Shown piece by piece: positions 46,586-55,580 of a stretch of DNA of 64,000 nt. Each line of letters begins with the position of its first letter. Within the stretch, counting starts at the first letter, position 1. The notes under the pieces were generated by a model. It saw nothing but the letters and a program-made list of their open reading frames with translations, was not told the origin of the DNA and did not search any database. The stretch is from NCBI RefSeq assembly GCF_003073135.1, contig NZ_PGDQ01000004.1:50363-114362 (forward strand), in the 5' to 3' direction. The translations under genes and the position numbers were made by a program. The stretch comes from Euzebya rosea (GTDB lineage: Bacteria; Actinomycetota; Nitriliruptoria; Euzebyales; Euzebyaceae).

Positions 46586-47023
46586 ATGAGAGTCGTGCTC
46601 CAGCGAGTTCGTTCAGCTGCTGTTTCCGTCGACGGGGCCGTGACCGGCCGGATCGACCACGGGTTGATGGCGCTCGTCGGCGTCGGACAGCGATCCACCG
46701 ACGCCGACGCCGAGTGGTTGGCGGCCAAGACCCAGGACCTGCGCATCTTCTCCGACGAACAGGGCCGCATGAACCGGTCGGTCCGTGACGTCGGTGGGGG
46801 CATCCTGGCGATCAGCCAGTTCACGCTCTACGGCGATGCCCGCAAGGGCCGTCGGCCGTCCTTCGTGGCTGCGGCGGCCCCGGAGCACGGCGCGGCGCTG
46901 TACGAGCGGTACTGCGCCGCCCTGGAAGTCCCCGTCGGCAAGGGGGTCTTCGGCGCCGACATGGCGATCGACATGGTCTGCGACGGGCCGGTCACCATCC
47001 TGCTCGAGCGCGGCGAGGACTAG
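46586..47023 (+). CDS. dtd: D-aminoacyl-tRNA deacylase
   Basis: A 145-residue DTD that removes D-amino acids from tRNA. It begins MRVVLQRVRSAAVSVDG and keeps the active-site segments GRMNRSVRDVGGGILAISQFTLYGDARKGRRPSF and, near the end, FGADMAIDMVCDGPVTILLE. The SQFTL and Gly-cisPro-like NRSV regions are typical. Length is normal. ATG 46586 is the only start that gives the conserved N-terminus. Confidence 0.96.
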   Translation: MRVVLQRVRSAAVSVDGAVTGRIDHGLMALVGVGQRSTDADAEWLAAKTQDLRIFSDEQGRMNRSVRDVGGGILAISQFTLYGDARKGRRPSFVAAAAPEHGAALYERYCAALEVPVGKGVFGADMAIDMVCDGPVTILLERGED

Positions 47024-47064
47024 TCAGAAGGTGCGTCACCCCACCCGTTGTGCTCGGGCGAACG

Positions 47065-48735
47065 ATGTCCGATGAAGGGGCCATGACCGCGATCGCCACG
47101 ACGGTGGCGCACCCGGCCCCGGAACCGCGCAGCGTCCGGGGGCGCCGGCGCACGCTCGCGATCCTTGCCGTCGCCGTCCTCGCCGTGCTGGCCGCGCTGT
47201 TGATCAGGGACGAGGCTGACCGTCGGGCCCGGGCCGACGCGGTCCTCGACGTCATGGCGCGGGACGCCGGCATGGTCCTGGACGCCTGGTGGGACAATCA
47301 CCTGACGCTGCAGCGCGCCGCCGGCTTCGGCCTCGACAGCGACGACGCCGAGCAGTTCGGGTCCGCCTGGGACTTCTCCCACGTGCAGTTCGCGCTCCTC
47401 CTCGACGGGGACGGCAGGGTGCAGGCCGCCCATCCGGACCGCCCCGACCTGGTGGTGGGCGACGACCTGTCGGGCACCTTCCCCCACATCGATGCGGTGC
47501 TGGCCGGCGCGAGGTCGGCGTTCTGGGCCACCGACGACGCGGTGACCGACTCCGGCATCGTCGTGGCCAGCGCGGTGTCCACCGGCTTGTCCGGCGGCGT
47601 CGTCACCGCCGCCTTCGACCCGCAGGCCACCGCCCTGCCCCGGTTGCTCTCCGCCACGCTGTCGGAGCTGCCGTCCGCCCGGCTCGCGTTGGTCGAACCG
47701 GTCACGGGGGTCACCGTGATCGCCCCTCGTGGCGGGCTGGACGGCGTGGAGACCAGCACCGTCGAGGCGGTCGACGGCGGGTGGCAGGTCACCGTCGCCG
47801 CACCCCGAGAGGACCTGTCGAGGCTGGTCGGCGGCACCACGAACCCGGTGGCTCGCGGGGTGATCACCTTCCTCGTGCTGCTGTTCGCCCTGGTGGTCTG
47901 GCGTGGCCCCCGGTACCTGGCCGGTGCGGACCGCCGTGCATCGGACGAGGGCGACACGACGGCCCTGCTGGAGACCCAGGAGGCCCTGGAACGTTCCCGC
48001 GAGGAGCTGCGGCTGTTCTCCTATCGGGTGGCGCACGACCTCCTCGGGCCGCTGTCGGGGATCAGGGGCCTTGCGGAGATGCTGGCCGAAGGGCGTGTCC
48101 GCGACGAGGACGTCCCCGTCGTGACCGCCCGGATGGCCGGCTCCGCCGACGCCGCCGTCGGCATGGTGCGCGCCCTGCTCGGCAACGCCGAACGCCTCGG
48201 CGGCGAACGGCGGACCGACGTCGAGCTGTCCGTCCTGCACGACTGGCTCCAGCGGATGGTGGCCACCCAGCTGGCCGAGACCAGCGGATCGGTCGACCTC
48301 GACACCGAGCTCCACACGTTGTCCCTGCCGGAGCAGACCGTCAGGACGGTCCTGCTCAACCTCGTCGGCAACGCCCTGAAGTACCGACGTCCGCACGTGC
48401 CGCCCCGCGTGACCGTGGCCGTGCGCGTCCTGGAGGACGCCACGGTGGCCGGTCCGGAGGCGACCGCGGAGTTCACCGTGCGGGACAACGGCGTCGGCGT
48501 CGCACCCGACGCGCTGCCCCGGATGTTCGAGCGCGGAGAGCGACTGCACGCCGACGCTCGCACCGACGGCCACGGATCCGGCCTGGCCGAGTGCCGCCGC
48601 CTCCTGACCGTGCTCGGCGGCCGCATCGAGGCCACCACCAACGACGACCACGGGCTGACCGTCACGTTCACCGTTCCCGTGGCGGCGACCACCTCCGAGG
48701 CGACCGTTGCAGGCTTTACACGCAAGAAACATTGA
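47065..48735 (+). CDS. Membrane sensor histidine kinase
   Basis: About 556 residues. A membrane helix near residues 33-48 is followed by an extracytoplasmic sensor domain of about 215 residues (dCache/PAS-like by its HVQFALLLDGDGRVQAAHPDRP), a second helix (VITFLVLLFALVVW), then a cytoplasmic kinase: phospho-acceptor His in LFSYRVAHDLLGPLSG, N-box NLVGNALKYRRP, G1 DNGVGVAPDALPRMF and G2 GHGSGLAECRRLL. HAMP is absent; a short coil joins helix and HisKA. No response regulator gene is adjacent. The start is uncertain (GTG 47050, ATG 47065 or ATG 47083). It lies upstream of the ammonium transporter on the same strand, and the putative GlnR box overlaps its last codons. Confidence 0.88.
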   Translation: MSDEGAMTAIATTVAHPAPEPRSVRGRRRTLAILAVAVLAVLAALLIRDEADRRARADAVLDVMARDAGMVLDAWWDNHLTLQRAAGFGLDSDDAEQFGSAWDFSHVQFALLLDGDGRVQAAHPDRPDLVVGDDLSGTFPHIDAVLAGARSAFWATDDAVTDSGIVVASAVSTGLSGGVVTAAFDPQATALPRLLSATLSELPSARLALVEPVTGVTVIAPRGGLDGVETSTVEAVDGGWQVTVAAPREDLSRLVGGTTNPVARGVITFLVLLFALVVWRGPRYLAGADRRASDEGDTTALLETQEALERSREELRLFSYRVAHDLLGPLSGIRGLAEMLAEGRVRDEDVPVVTARMAGSADAAVGMVRALLGNAERLGGERRTDVELSVLHDWLQRMVATQLAETSGSVDLDTELHTLSLPEQTVRTVLLNLVGNALKYRRPHVPPRVTVAVRVLEDATVAGPEATAEFTVRDNGVGVAPDALPRMFERGERLHADARTDGHGSGLAECRRLLTVLGGRIEATTNDDHGLTVTFTVPVAATTSEATVAGFTRKKH

Positions 48736-48752
48736 AGCAATCCGAGCGGAAC
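48715..48752 (+). promoter_or_regulatory. GlnR-box-like site upstream of amt
   Basis: TTTAC (48715), GAAAC (48726), GCAAT (48737) and GGAAC (48748) are each separated by exactly six bases. The actinobacterial GlnR box is gTnAC-n6-GaAAC repeated. The first pair fits well, the second pair more loosely. It lies about 80-117 bp before the amt start and overlaps the 3' end of the kinase gene. No glnR gene is in the window. Confidence 0.55.
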
Positions 48753-48817
48753 GGCTGCTCCTTACGTTTCCTCCCACAGTACGGATCCCATAGCCGTTGC
48801 GGATCCGTCGCCCCTCC

Positions 48818-48824
48818 AGGAGGT
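48818..48824 (+). promoter_or_regulatory. Strong ribosome binding site deciding the TTG start of amt
   Basis: AGGAGGT lies 7 bases before TTG 48832. The next in-frame ATG (48847) would be 22 bases away, so the TTG is the better start. Confidence 0.85.
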
Positions 48825-48831
48825 AACGGTT

Positions 48832-50277
48832 TTGCGACTCAAGCTCATGGCCACTCTGATGGCCGCCATGTCCGCCCTGCTGGTCCTTGCCGGACCAGCC
48901 GCGGCCCAGGAGACGGCCACCGTCGAGGACGTGGCGCTCGTCCAGTTCAACCTCGACGTCGTCTTCTTCATGCTGGCCGCCGGCCTCGTCTTCTGGATGC
49001 AGGCGGGCTTCGCCATGCTGGAGACGGGCATGACCCGCTCGAAGAACGCCGCCAACATCATGATGAAGAACATGGCGGACGCCTGCTTCGGCATCATCGC
49101 CTACTTCCTGCTCGGCTTCGGCCTCATGTACGGCGCGTCCGCCGGCGGGTTCATCGGTACCGACACGTTCGCCCTGTCGGCAGGTAGCTACTCCGAGCTC
49201 GGCCTGTACGGCGGTGACGCCTTCCTGGCCGCGGACTTCATCTTCCAGGCCGTGTTCGCCGCCACGACGGCGACGATCGTCTCCGGCGCCGTCGCCGGTC
49301 GCATGAAGTTCGGCGGCTACCTCGTCGTCACCCTGCTGATGACCACCCTGATCTACCCGATCATCGGCCACTGGCAGTGGGGTGGCGGCTGGCTCAGCGA
49401 GCTCGGCTTCTACGACTTCGCCGGCTCGACCCTCGTCCACATGACGGGTGGTGTCGCTGCCCTCGTGATCGCTGGCATCCTCGGCCCGCGAATCGGCAAG
49501 TTCGCCAAGGACGGCAAGCCCCGCGCGATCCCCGGCCACTCGATGCCGCTGGCGACGCTGGGCATGTTCGCCCTGTTCTGGGGCTGGTTCGGCTTCAACG
49601 GCGGCTCGGTCCTGGCCGCTGACGGTGCCCTCGTCGGCCCCGTGCTGCTGACCACGCTCCTCGCCGGCTGCGCCGGTGGTGGCACCGCGATGGTCTTCAC
49701 CTGGGTCCGCTACGGCAAGCCCGACATCGGCATGACCATCAACGGCGTCCTGGCCGGCCTCGTCGGCATCACCGCCGGTGCGGACCAGGTCGGTCCGATC
49801 GCTGCACTCGTCATCGGTGTGATCGCCGGTGTGCTGGTCGCCCTGGCCGTCCCCGCCGTCGACCGCCTCGGCATCGACGACGCGGTGGGTGCGTTCTCCG
49901 TCCACGGCGTCAACGGTGCCTGGGGCACCCTGGCCGTCGGTATCTGGGCCAACACCGGCGAGGAGGGCCTGACGGGCCTCTGGCACGGTGGCGGCGCTGG
50001 CCTGCTCGTCGACCAGCTGATCGGTGTCGTCGCCGTCGCGGCCTTCGCTGCGGCCTGCTCCGCCGTCCTCGCCTTCGGCCTCAAGGCCACCAAGAACCTG
50101 CGGGTCTCGGAGGCCGAGGAGATCGAGGGCCTCGACATCCACGAGCACGGCATGTACGGCTACCCCGAGGCCGCCCTGGGTGCCTCGGCCTATCCGGGCG
50201 GTCCGGTCACGGCCCCGACCGGTGAGGTCGCGGTCAGCCTGCCCGCAGCCGACGCCCGTTCCGAGGAACCGGTCTAG
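48832..50277 (+). CDS. amt: Ammonium transporter (Amt family)
   Basis: A 481-residue ammonium channel. A cleavable-looking signal (LKLMATLMAAMSALLVLAGPAAAQE) precedes 11 membrane helices, as in E. coli AmtB. Conserved parts are DVVFFMLAAGLVFWMQAGFAMLETGMTRSKNAANIMMKNM, the pore region IIGHWQWGGGWLSELGFYDFAGSTLVHMTGGVAAL, ALFWGWFGFNGGS, and VHGVNGAWGTLAVGIWA with the second pore His (twin-His). The cytoplasmic tail (SEAEEIEGLDIHEHGMYGYPEAALG) is the segment usually near the GlnK contact site; no glnK follows, unlike in Streptomyces. TTG start set by a strong ribosome binding site. A GlnR-like box upstream suggests control by nitrogen supply. A terminator separates it from glnA. Confidence 0.95.
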   Translation: MRLKLMATLMAAMSALLVLAGPAAAQETATVEDVALVQFNLDVVFFMLAAGLVFWMQAGFAMLETGMTRSKNAANIMMKNMADACFGIIAYFLLGFGLMYGASAGGFIGTDTFALSAGSYSELGLYGGDAFLAADFIFQAVFAATTATIVSGAVAGRMKFGGYLVVTLLMTTLIYPIIGHWQWGGGWLSELGFYDFAGSTLVHMTGGVAALVIAGILGPRIGKFAKDGKPRAIPGHSMPLATLGMFALFWGWFGFNGGSVLAADGALVGPVLLTTLLAGCAGGGTAMVFTWVRYGKPDIGMTINGVLAGLVGITAGADQVGPIAALVIGVIAGVLVALAVPAVDRLGIDDAVGAFSVHGVNGAWGTLAVGIWANTGEEGLTGLWHGGGAGLLVDQLIGVVAVAAFAAACSAVLAFGLKATKNLRVSEAEEIEGLDIHEHGMYGYPEAALGASAYPGGPVTAPTGEVAVSLPAADARSEEPV

Positions 50278-50305
50278 CCACACCATCGACCCATCACGCA
50301 CGCAA

Positions 50306-50339
50306 CGCGGGCCGCACTCCATCCGGGGTGCGGCCCGCG
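50306..50339 (+). terminator. 15-bp stem terminator after amt
   Basis: Arms 50306-50320 and 50325-50339 pair (core GGGCCGCAC, one G-T pair, loop ATCC). It begins 29 bp after the amt stop and 106 bp before glnA, so glnA likely has its own promoter. Confidence 0.75.
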
Positions 50340-50444
50340 GCGTTGCCCAGCACGTCGAGGACCCACCGGGCCCCAGAACCGCCCGTTCCCGGCCTCCGCC
50401 GAGGAGCGAGGTGTTCGGGGCACTCGTCCACTAGGATCACGCCC

Positions 50445-51770
50445 ATGGATCGGCAGCAGCAGTACGTTCTCCGCACCGTCGACGAGCGCGACATCGGCTT
50501 CGTCCGGCTGTGGTTCACCGACGTGCTCGGCAGCCTCAAGTCGGTTGCCGTCACGGAGTCCGAGGTCGAGGGTGCCTTCGCGGAGGGCATCGGGTTCGAC
50601 GGCAGCGCCGTCGACGGCTTCGCCCGCGTGCAGGAGTCCGACATGCTGGCGCGTCCCGACGCCTCGACCTTCCAGGTGCTGCCGTGGAAGGAGGGGTCCC
50701 CGGGTGTCGCCCGGATGTTCTGTGACATCTACCGGCCCGAGGGCGAACCCTTCGCCGCCGACCCCCGGCAGGTCCTGAAGCGCAACCTGTCCAAGGCGTC
50801 CCAGATGGGGTTCACCTTCTACGTGCACCCCGAGATCGAGTTCTTCCTCTTCAAGGGCGCCGACGACCCGACCCCGCTGGACCGCGGCGGCTACTTCGAC
50901 CTGACGCCCAACGAGATCCAGTCCGACTTCCGCCGGCAGGCCATCACCATGCTGGAGAAGATGGGCATCTCGGTGGAGTACTCCCACCACGAGGTCGCGC
51001 CGTCCCAGCACGAGATCGACCTGCGGTACGCCGACGCGCTGACGATGGCCGACAACATCATGACGTACCGCCACGTCATCAAGCAGACCGCCATGCGCCT
51101 CGGCGTGCACGCCTCGTTCATGCCCAAGCCCCTCACGGGCGAGTGGGGCAGCGCGATGCACACGCACCTGTCGTTGTTCGACGGCGACTCCAACGCCTTC
51201 TACGACCCCGACGACCCCTACCGGCTGTCGGAGACCGCCAAGCACTTCACGGCCGGGCTGCTGCGGCATGCCCGCGAGATCACCGCGGTGACGTGCCAGT
51301 GGGTCAACTCCTACAAGCGCCTCGTGCCCGGCTACGAGGCCCCCGTGTTCATCTCGTGGGGTCGGCACAACCGCTCCAGCCTGATCCGCATCCCCCAGTA
51401 CAAGCCGACCAAGGCCGCGTCGACGCGGGTGGAGTACCGGGCCCCCGACCCGGCCTGCAACCCCTACCTGGCCTTCTCCGTCCTGCTCGCCGCGGGCCTC
51501 AAGGGCATCGAGGAGGGCTACGAGCTGCCACCCGAAGCCGAGGACAACATCTACGAGATGACCGAGGCCGAGCGGCGTGCAGCGGGGATCACGTCCCTGC
51601 CGGCGTCGTTGGACCAGGCGCTCAGCGTCATGGAGGAGTCCGAGCTGGTCGCCGAGGCCCTCGGCGAGCACGTCTTCGACTACTTCCTGCGCAACAAGTG
51701 GCAGGAGTGGGAGGAGTACCGCTCGCAGGTGACGCCCTTCGAGCTCGAGCGGTACCTGCCGACGCTGTGA
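50445..51770 (+). CDS. glnA: Glutamine synthetase type I (GlnA2-like)
   Basis: A 441-residue GSI, making glutamine from glutamate, ammonia and ATP. It shows FTDVLGSLKSVAVTESEVEGAFAEGIGFDGSAVDGF (N-terminal beta-grasp), YVHPEIEFFLF, PSQHEIDLRYADAL, the signature KPLTGEWGSAMHTHLSLFDG (usual form KPxxGxxGxGMHxHxS), and AASTRVEYRAPDPACNPYLAFSVLLAAGLKGIE. Y370 in DNIYEMTEAE lies where the adenylylated Tyr of GSI-beta is found, and glnE follows 4 bp later, so adenylylation is plausible. Length and the short C-terminus are closer to mycobacterial GlnA2 than to GlnA1. ATG 50445. A second, unrelated-type synthetase (glnII) is at 60886-61902. Confidence 0.95.
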   Translation: MDRQQQYVLRTVDERDIGFVRLWFTDVLGSLKSVAVTESEVEGAFAEGIGFDGSAVDGFARVQESDMLARPDASTFQVLPWKEGSPGVARMFCDIYRPEGEPFAADPRQVLKRNLSKASQMGFTFYVHPEIEFFLFKGADDPTPLDRGGYFDLTPNEIQSDFRRQAITMLEKMGISVEYSHHEVAPSQHEIDLRYADALTMADNIMTYRHVIKQTAMRLGVHASFMPKPLTGEWGSAMHTHLSLFDGDSNAFYDPDDPYRLSETAKHFTAGLLRHAREITAVTCQWVNSYKRLVPGYEAPVFISWGRHNRSSLIRIPQYKPTKAASTRVEYRAPDPACNPYLAFSVLLAAGLKGIEEGYELPPEAEDNIYEMTEAERRAAGITSLPASLDQALSVMEESELVAEALGEHVFDYFLRNKWQEWEEYRSQVTPFELERYLPTL

Positions 51771-51774
51771 CTCC

Positions 51775-54672
51775 GTGAGCATCGAGCTCGGTCCTGCAGC
51801 CAACGCGGACTGGGCGGTCCGCACGCTGGAACGCATCCGCGAGACCTCTCGCGAGACGTTCGTCCGCCTGGAACACGACCCCGAACTGGCGCGGACGGTC
51901 GTGGTGGTCACGGGCGCCTCCGAGGCGCTCGGCGACCAGATCGTCCGCCACCCCGACCTCCTCGACGTGCTCGACGACGTCGCCGAGCCGTGGTCGGCCG
52001 AGGAGGTGGCCACGCGCGCCAGGACGGCGGTCGACGACCGCCGTCCGGACCAGGCAGACGATCCCGACGCCGTGGCCGCGGAGGCGATGGCCGGTACGCA
52101 GCGGGCCGGCCTGCTCCGCATCGCCGCCCGGGACATGCTGGGACTGGCCGACACCCCACAGACCGCCGAGGAGCTCGCGGACCTCGCGGACGGCATGATC
52201 GTGTGCGCCCACGCCCTGGCTGCGGAGGGTGCCGCCGGCACCGACGCGGAGCTCGCCGTCCTCGCGATGGGCAAGCTGGGCGGTGAGGAGCTCAACTACG
52301 TCTCCGACGTCGACGTGCTGTTCGTGCACCGCGGTGACACGCCCACGGCGGAGCGGATGGCCAAGCGCATCCTGCACATCCTCGGGACCCACACCCCACG
52401 CGGGGCCGTCTACGAGATGGACGCGAACCTGCGGCCCGAGGGACGCAACGGACCGATCACCCGCACCATCGAGAGCTACCGGGCCTACTACGAGCGCTGG
52501 GCCAAGACCTGGGAGTTCCAGAGCCTCCTGAAGATGCGTCCGGTGGCCGGTCCCGCTGACCTCGGCGAGGACTTCGAGCAGCTGGTCGCCCCCTTCCTGT
52601 GGCCCGACTCGCTGGGGGCCGACGCCGTGGAGGAGATCCAGCAGATGAAGCGGCGGGTCGAGACCTCGCGCCCGGTCACGCGCGACGGCAGCCGCCAGCT
52701 GAAGCTCGCCCCCGGGGGTCTGCGCGACATCGAGTTCGCCACGCAGCTGCTGCAGCTCGTGCACGGGCCGGCCGACCCGTCGCTGCGACTGCGCGGCACC
52801 GTGCCGGCCCTCGACGCGCTGGCGAGGGGCGGCTACGTCGACGACGGCGACGCCGCCCTGTTCACCGACGCCTACCTGTTCCTGCGGACCGTCGAACACC
52901 GCCTGCAGCTGCGCCAGCTGCGACGGACCCACACCATCCCCGACGACCCCAGCGACCTGCAACGCGTCGCCCGCACGATGGGCTTCCGGGACCTGCCCGC
53001 ACGCACGGCAGCGGAGTCGTTCTCCAAGGAGCTGGCCCGGGTGCGGAGCGGGGTCCGACGGTTGCACGAGCAGCTCTTCTACCGGCCACTCCTGTCGACC
53101 CTGGCCTCCTACGGCACCGAGGAGCGGGTCGTCGCCGCGGGACGCTTCGACAAGGAGGCCGCGGCCGCACGCCTGGCCGCCCTGTCGTTCGCCTCGCCCG
53201 GACAGGCGCTGCGCCACCTCGAGGCGATGGTCCAGGGTGGCGGGCGGACGGCCCGTCAGCTGCGCGTCGTGCTGCCGACGATGCTCGAGGCGTTGTCGGA
53301 CCAGCCCGATCCCGACGGGGGACTGGCCGCGCTCCGCAGCCTGACCGACCAGCTGAAGGACAACCCGCGGTTCGTCCGGACCATCAGGGACAACCCGCCG
53401 GCGGCCAGGCTGCTGGCCAGGATCCTGGGGGCGAGCCCACGGCTGGGGGAGTGGCTCGGCCGGCAGCCCGAGGTCCTGCAGCTGCTCGACGACGAGGAGG
53501 TGCTGGCACGGTCCCACACGCGCGAGGACGTCATCGGTGGCGTCGAGGGGCTGCTGAAGCGCGGCGGGGGACGGGTCAGCCGCGAGGCGCTGCGACGGCT
53601 GAAGCGCCGCGAGGCCCTGCGCACCGCGATGCGTGACGTCAACGGGGCTGCCGATGTCCCCGAGATCGGCAGGGCGCTGACATGGCTCGGCGAGGCGTTG
53701 CTGCACGCGGCCCTGTCGACCATCGTCCCCGACGAGGTCCGCATCGCCGTCATCGGGATGGGTCGCTTCGGGGCCGGCGAGCTCGCGCACTCCTCGGACC
53801 TCGACGTCATCGTGGTGCACGACGGGCCGACCCCGGTGGCGGAGCACGCCATGGAGGAGGTGCTGGAGTTCCTGTCCGCCGTGACCCCCGAGGGCTCGGC
53901 GTTCCGGGTCGACCCGGACCTGCGGCCCGAGGGCCGTCGTGGGCCGCTGACCCGAACCCTGGAGTCCTACGCCGCCTACTACGAGCGCTGGGGCCAGGAC
54001 TGGGAGCTGCAGGCGCTGACCCAAGCCCGTCCCGTCGCCGGCGACCCCGAGCTGGGTCAGGCGTTCATGGACCTGATCACCCCGCTCGTGTACGCCGACC
54101 CCATGCCGGTCGACCGCCTCGTCGCGATCCGCACCATGAAGGCGCGCGTCGAACGCGAGCGCGCGGGTCGCAAGGGTGTGCAGCCGGCACGTCGAACCCC
54201 TCGGCGGCGGGCCGCGACCCTGCGTCGTGACCAGGTCGGGATCCGCGCGCGGGACGCCAGCCAACGTCGGTCGTTGCCCAACGCCTCCTCCACCGACGAC
54301 CTGAAGCTCGGGCCGGGCGGCCTCAGCGACGTGGAGTGGACCGTGCAGCTGCTCAGCATGCGGCACGGGGGTGCCGACCCGCTGGTCCGGGGGCCCGGCA
54401 CCCTCGCCGGCCTGGAACGGCTGGCCGCGGCCGGGATCCTGGCACCCGAGGAGGCCGCGTGGCTGCGCAACGGCTGGCTGCTGCTCTCCCGCCTGCGCAA
54501 CGGGCTGTACCTGATCAAGGTCCGTGACACCTCGAGCCTGCCCCAGAACCCCGACGTGCTGCGCAAGCTCGCGGCCCTGATGCACTACAGCTCCGCGCAG
54601 GCCCTGACCGAGGACGTCGACCGAGCGCGCCGCCGGATCCGCAAGGTGTTCGATCGTCGGTTCTTCGACTGA
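51775..54672 (+). CDS. glnE: Bifunctional glutamine synthetase adenylyltransferase/deadenylase
   Basis: A 965-residue GlnE with two nucleotidyltransferase halves. The N-terminal one (LAVLAMGKLGGEELNYVSDVDVLFVH, near residue 160) is the deadenylase; the C-terminal one (IAVIGMGRFGAGELAHSSDLDVIVVH, near residue 657) is the adenylyltransferase. Each is followed by YEMDANLRPEGRNGP or FRVDPDLRPEGRRGP, YYERWxxxWExQxL and the helical PII-binding-type domain with KLAPGGLRDIEFATQLLQL / KLGPGGLSDVEWTVQLLSM. It tunes glutamine synthetase by modifying its Tyr. The GTG start lies 4 bp after the glnA stop, so the pair is an operon, as in mycobacteria (glnA2-glnE). An extra basic stretch near residue 800-820 (GRKGVQPARRTPRRRAATLR) looks like a variable loop. 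Confidence 0.96.
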   Translation: MSIELGPAANADWAVRTLERIRETSRETFVRLEHDPELARTVVVVTGASEALGDQIVRHPDLLDVLDDVAEPWSAEEVATRARTAVDDRRPDQADDPDAVAAEAMAGTQRAGLLRIAARDMLGLADTPQTAEELADLADGMIVCAHALAAEGAAGTDAELAVLAMGKLGGEELNYVSDVDVLFVHRGDTPTAERMAKRILHILGTHTPRGAVYEMDANLRPEGRNGPITRTIESYRAYYERWAKTWEFQSLLKMRPVAGPADLGEDFEQLVAPFLWPDSLGADAVEEIQQMKRRVETSRPVTRDGSRQLKLAPGGLRDIEFATQLLQLVHGPADPSLRLRGTVPALDALARGGYVDDGDAALFTDAYLFLRTVEHRLQLRQLRRTHTIPDDPSDLQRVARTMGFRDLPARTAAESFSKELARVRSGVRRLHEQLFYRPLLSTLASYGTEERVVAAGRFDKEAAAARLAALSFASPGQALRHLEAMVQGGGRTARQLRVVLPTMLEALSDQPDPDGGLAALRSLTDQLKDNPRFVRTIRDNPPAARLLARILGASPRLGEWLGRQPEVLQLLDDEEVLARSHTREDVIGGVEGLLKRGGGRVSREALRRLKRREALRTAMRDVNGAADVPEIGRALTWLGEALLHAALSTIVPDEVRIAVIGMGRFGAGELAHSSDLDVIVVHDGPTPVAEHAMEEVLEFLSAVTPEGSAFRVDPDLRPEGRRGPLTRTLESYAAYYERWGQDWELQALTQARPVAGDPELGQAFMDLITPLVYADPMPVDRLVAIRTMKARVERERAGRKGVQPARRTPRRRAATLRRDQVGIRARDASQRRSLPNASSTDDLKLGPGGLSDVEWTVQLLSMRHGGADPLVRGPGTLAGLERLAAAGILAPEEAAWLRNGWLLLSRLRNGLYLIKVRDTSSLPQNPDVLRKLAALMHYSSAQALTEDVDRARRRIRKVFDRRFFD

Positions 54673-54737
54673 TCCGTGGGCGGCGGCGTCGCGCGATGCC
54701 CTGCGCCCGCCGTCGACGGGGATAAGGTGACCCGACC

Positions 54738-55070
54738 GTGATCGCCGAAATCATCATCATCGTGGGCAGCCTCGACGAGGCCGTGACCTTCTACACCGAG
54801 ACCGTCGGCCTGGACTACCTGCGACGGGTCCGCGTCGACGACGCAACGGTCGTGATGCTCGGCGCAGGCGGAACCCGCGTGTCGTTGCTGGAGGGCCCCA
54901 CACCCAGCGTGCGCGTGGTGTTCACCACCGACGACATCGGCGTCGACCATCGACGCCTCGTGCGGCGGGGCACACCGATGCCCATCGAACCGACCCGGGC
55001 ACGCGGTGGCACCGTGCTGCCGTTCACCGATCCGTGGGGCAACGCACTGGCCTTCTGGGAGACCTCGTGA
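54738..55070 (+). CDS. Small VOC-fold protein
   Basis: A 110-residue single VOC module: IIIIVGSLDEAVTFYTETVGLDYLRRV, then VVMLGAGGTRVSLLE, VVFTTDDIGVDHRRLVRRGTPM and LPFTDPWGNALAFWETS. It starts with GTG 54738. Its stop overlaps the next gene's start as GTGA. The ligand is unknown. It may be transcribed on from glnE, whose stop is 65 bp upstream, but nothing ties it to nitrogen. Confidence 0.82.
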   Translation: MIAEIIIIVGSLDEAVTFYTETVGLDYLRRVRVDDATVVMLGAGGTRVSLLEGPTPSVRVVFTTDDIGVDHRRLVRRGTPMPIEPTRARGGTVLPFTDPWGNALAFWETS

Positions 55071-55528
55071 GCACCGAACACATCGGCCGATTGACCAGCG
55101 GACTCGTCATCGGCTGGCGGGAGTGGGTACGCCTGCCCGACCTCGGCATCGTCGTCAAGGCGAAGGTCGACACTGGCGCGCGGACCTCCGCCATCCATGC
55201 CACCGACATCGAACGGCACGGCGACGTCGTGCACTTCACCGTGCACCCCCATCAGCGGGACGACGACGACGCCACGCGCGTCAGCGCGCCGCTCGTGGAC
55301 GTCCGTGAGGTGCGGTCCTCCTCCGGTGCCACGAGCGAGCGCTACGTCGTCCGCACGCCGGTCACGCTGCACCGGCGGCGGTGGACCATCGAGCTGACGC
55401 TGGCCAGCCGCGACGACATGGGGTTCCGCATGCTGCTCGGCCGCACCGCCGTCCGCGGGCGGTTCCTCGTCGACCCGGGCGTGTCGTACCTGGCTGGTGA
55501 CGGCAACCCGTCCGACACGAAAATGTGA
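55067..55528 (+). CDS. RimK-type retropepsin-like (putative ATP-dependent zinc protease) protein
   Basis: A 153-residue protein with LVIGWREWVRLPDLGIVVKAKVDTGARTSAIHATDIE at the start and DMGFRMLLGRTAVRGRFLVDPGVSYLAG at the end. The DTGARTSA motif and the late LLGR-xxx-G-x-F-x-VD segment are those of the retropepsin-like family annotated as RimK or ATP-dependent zinc protease; the catalytic Asp is in DTG. RimK-type partners (ATP-grasp glutamate ligases) are not adjacent. The GTG start overlaps the VOC stop (GTGA). Confidence 0.85.
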   Translation: MSTEHIGRLTSGLVIGWREWVRLPDLGIVVKAKVDTGARTSAIHATDIERHGDVVHFTVHPHQRDDDDATRVSAPLVDVREVRSSSGATSERYVVRTPVTLHRRRWTIELTLASRDDMGFRMLLGRTAVRGRFLVDPGVSYLAGDGNPSDTKM

Positions 55529-55580
55529 CGGATCGGCGTCGGAGGCGTCGCCTCCGGAGCCACGGGATTATCGTGCCCGC

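Noticed and set aside
43686-46589. A 967-codon open frame on the plus strand
   Set aside because: It is antisense to the CWB2-nucleotidase, whose motifs are unambiguous. The frame is low-complexity Val/Asp/Gly and has no recognisable domain.
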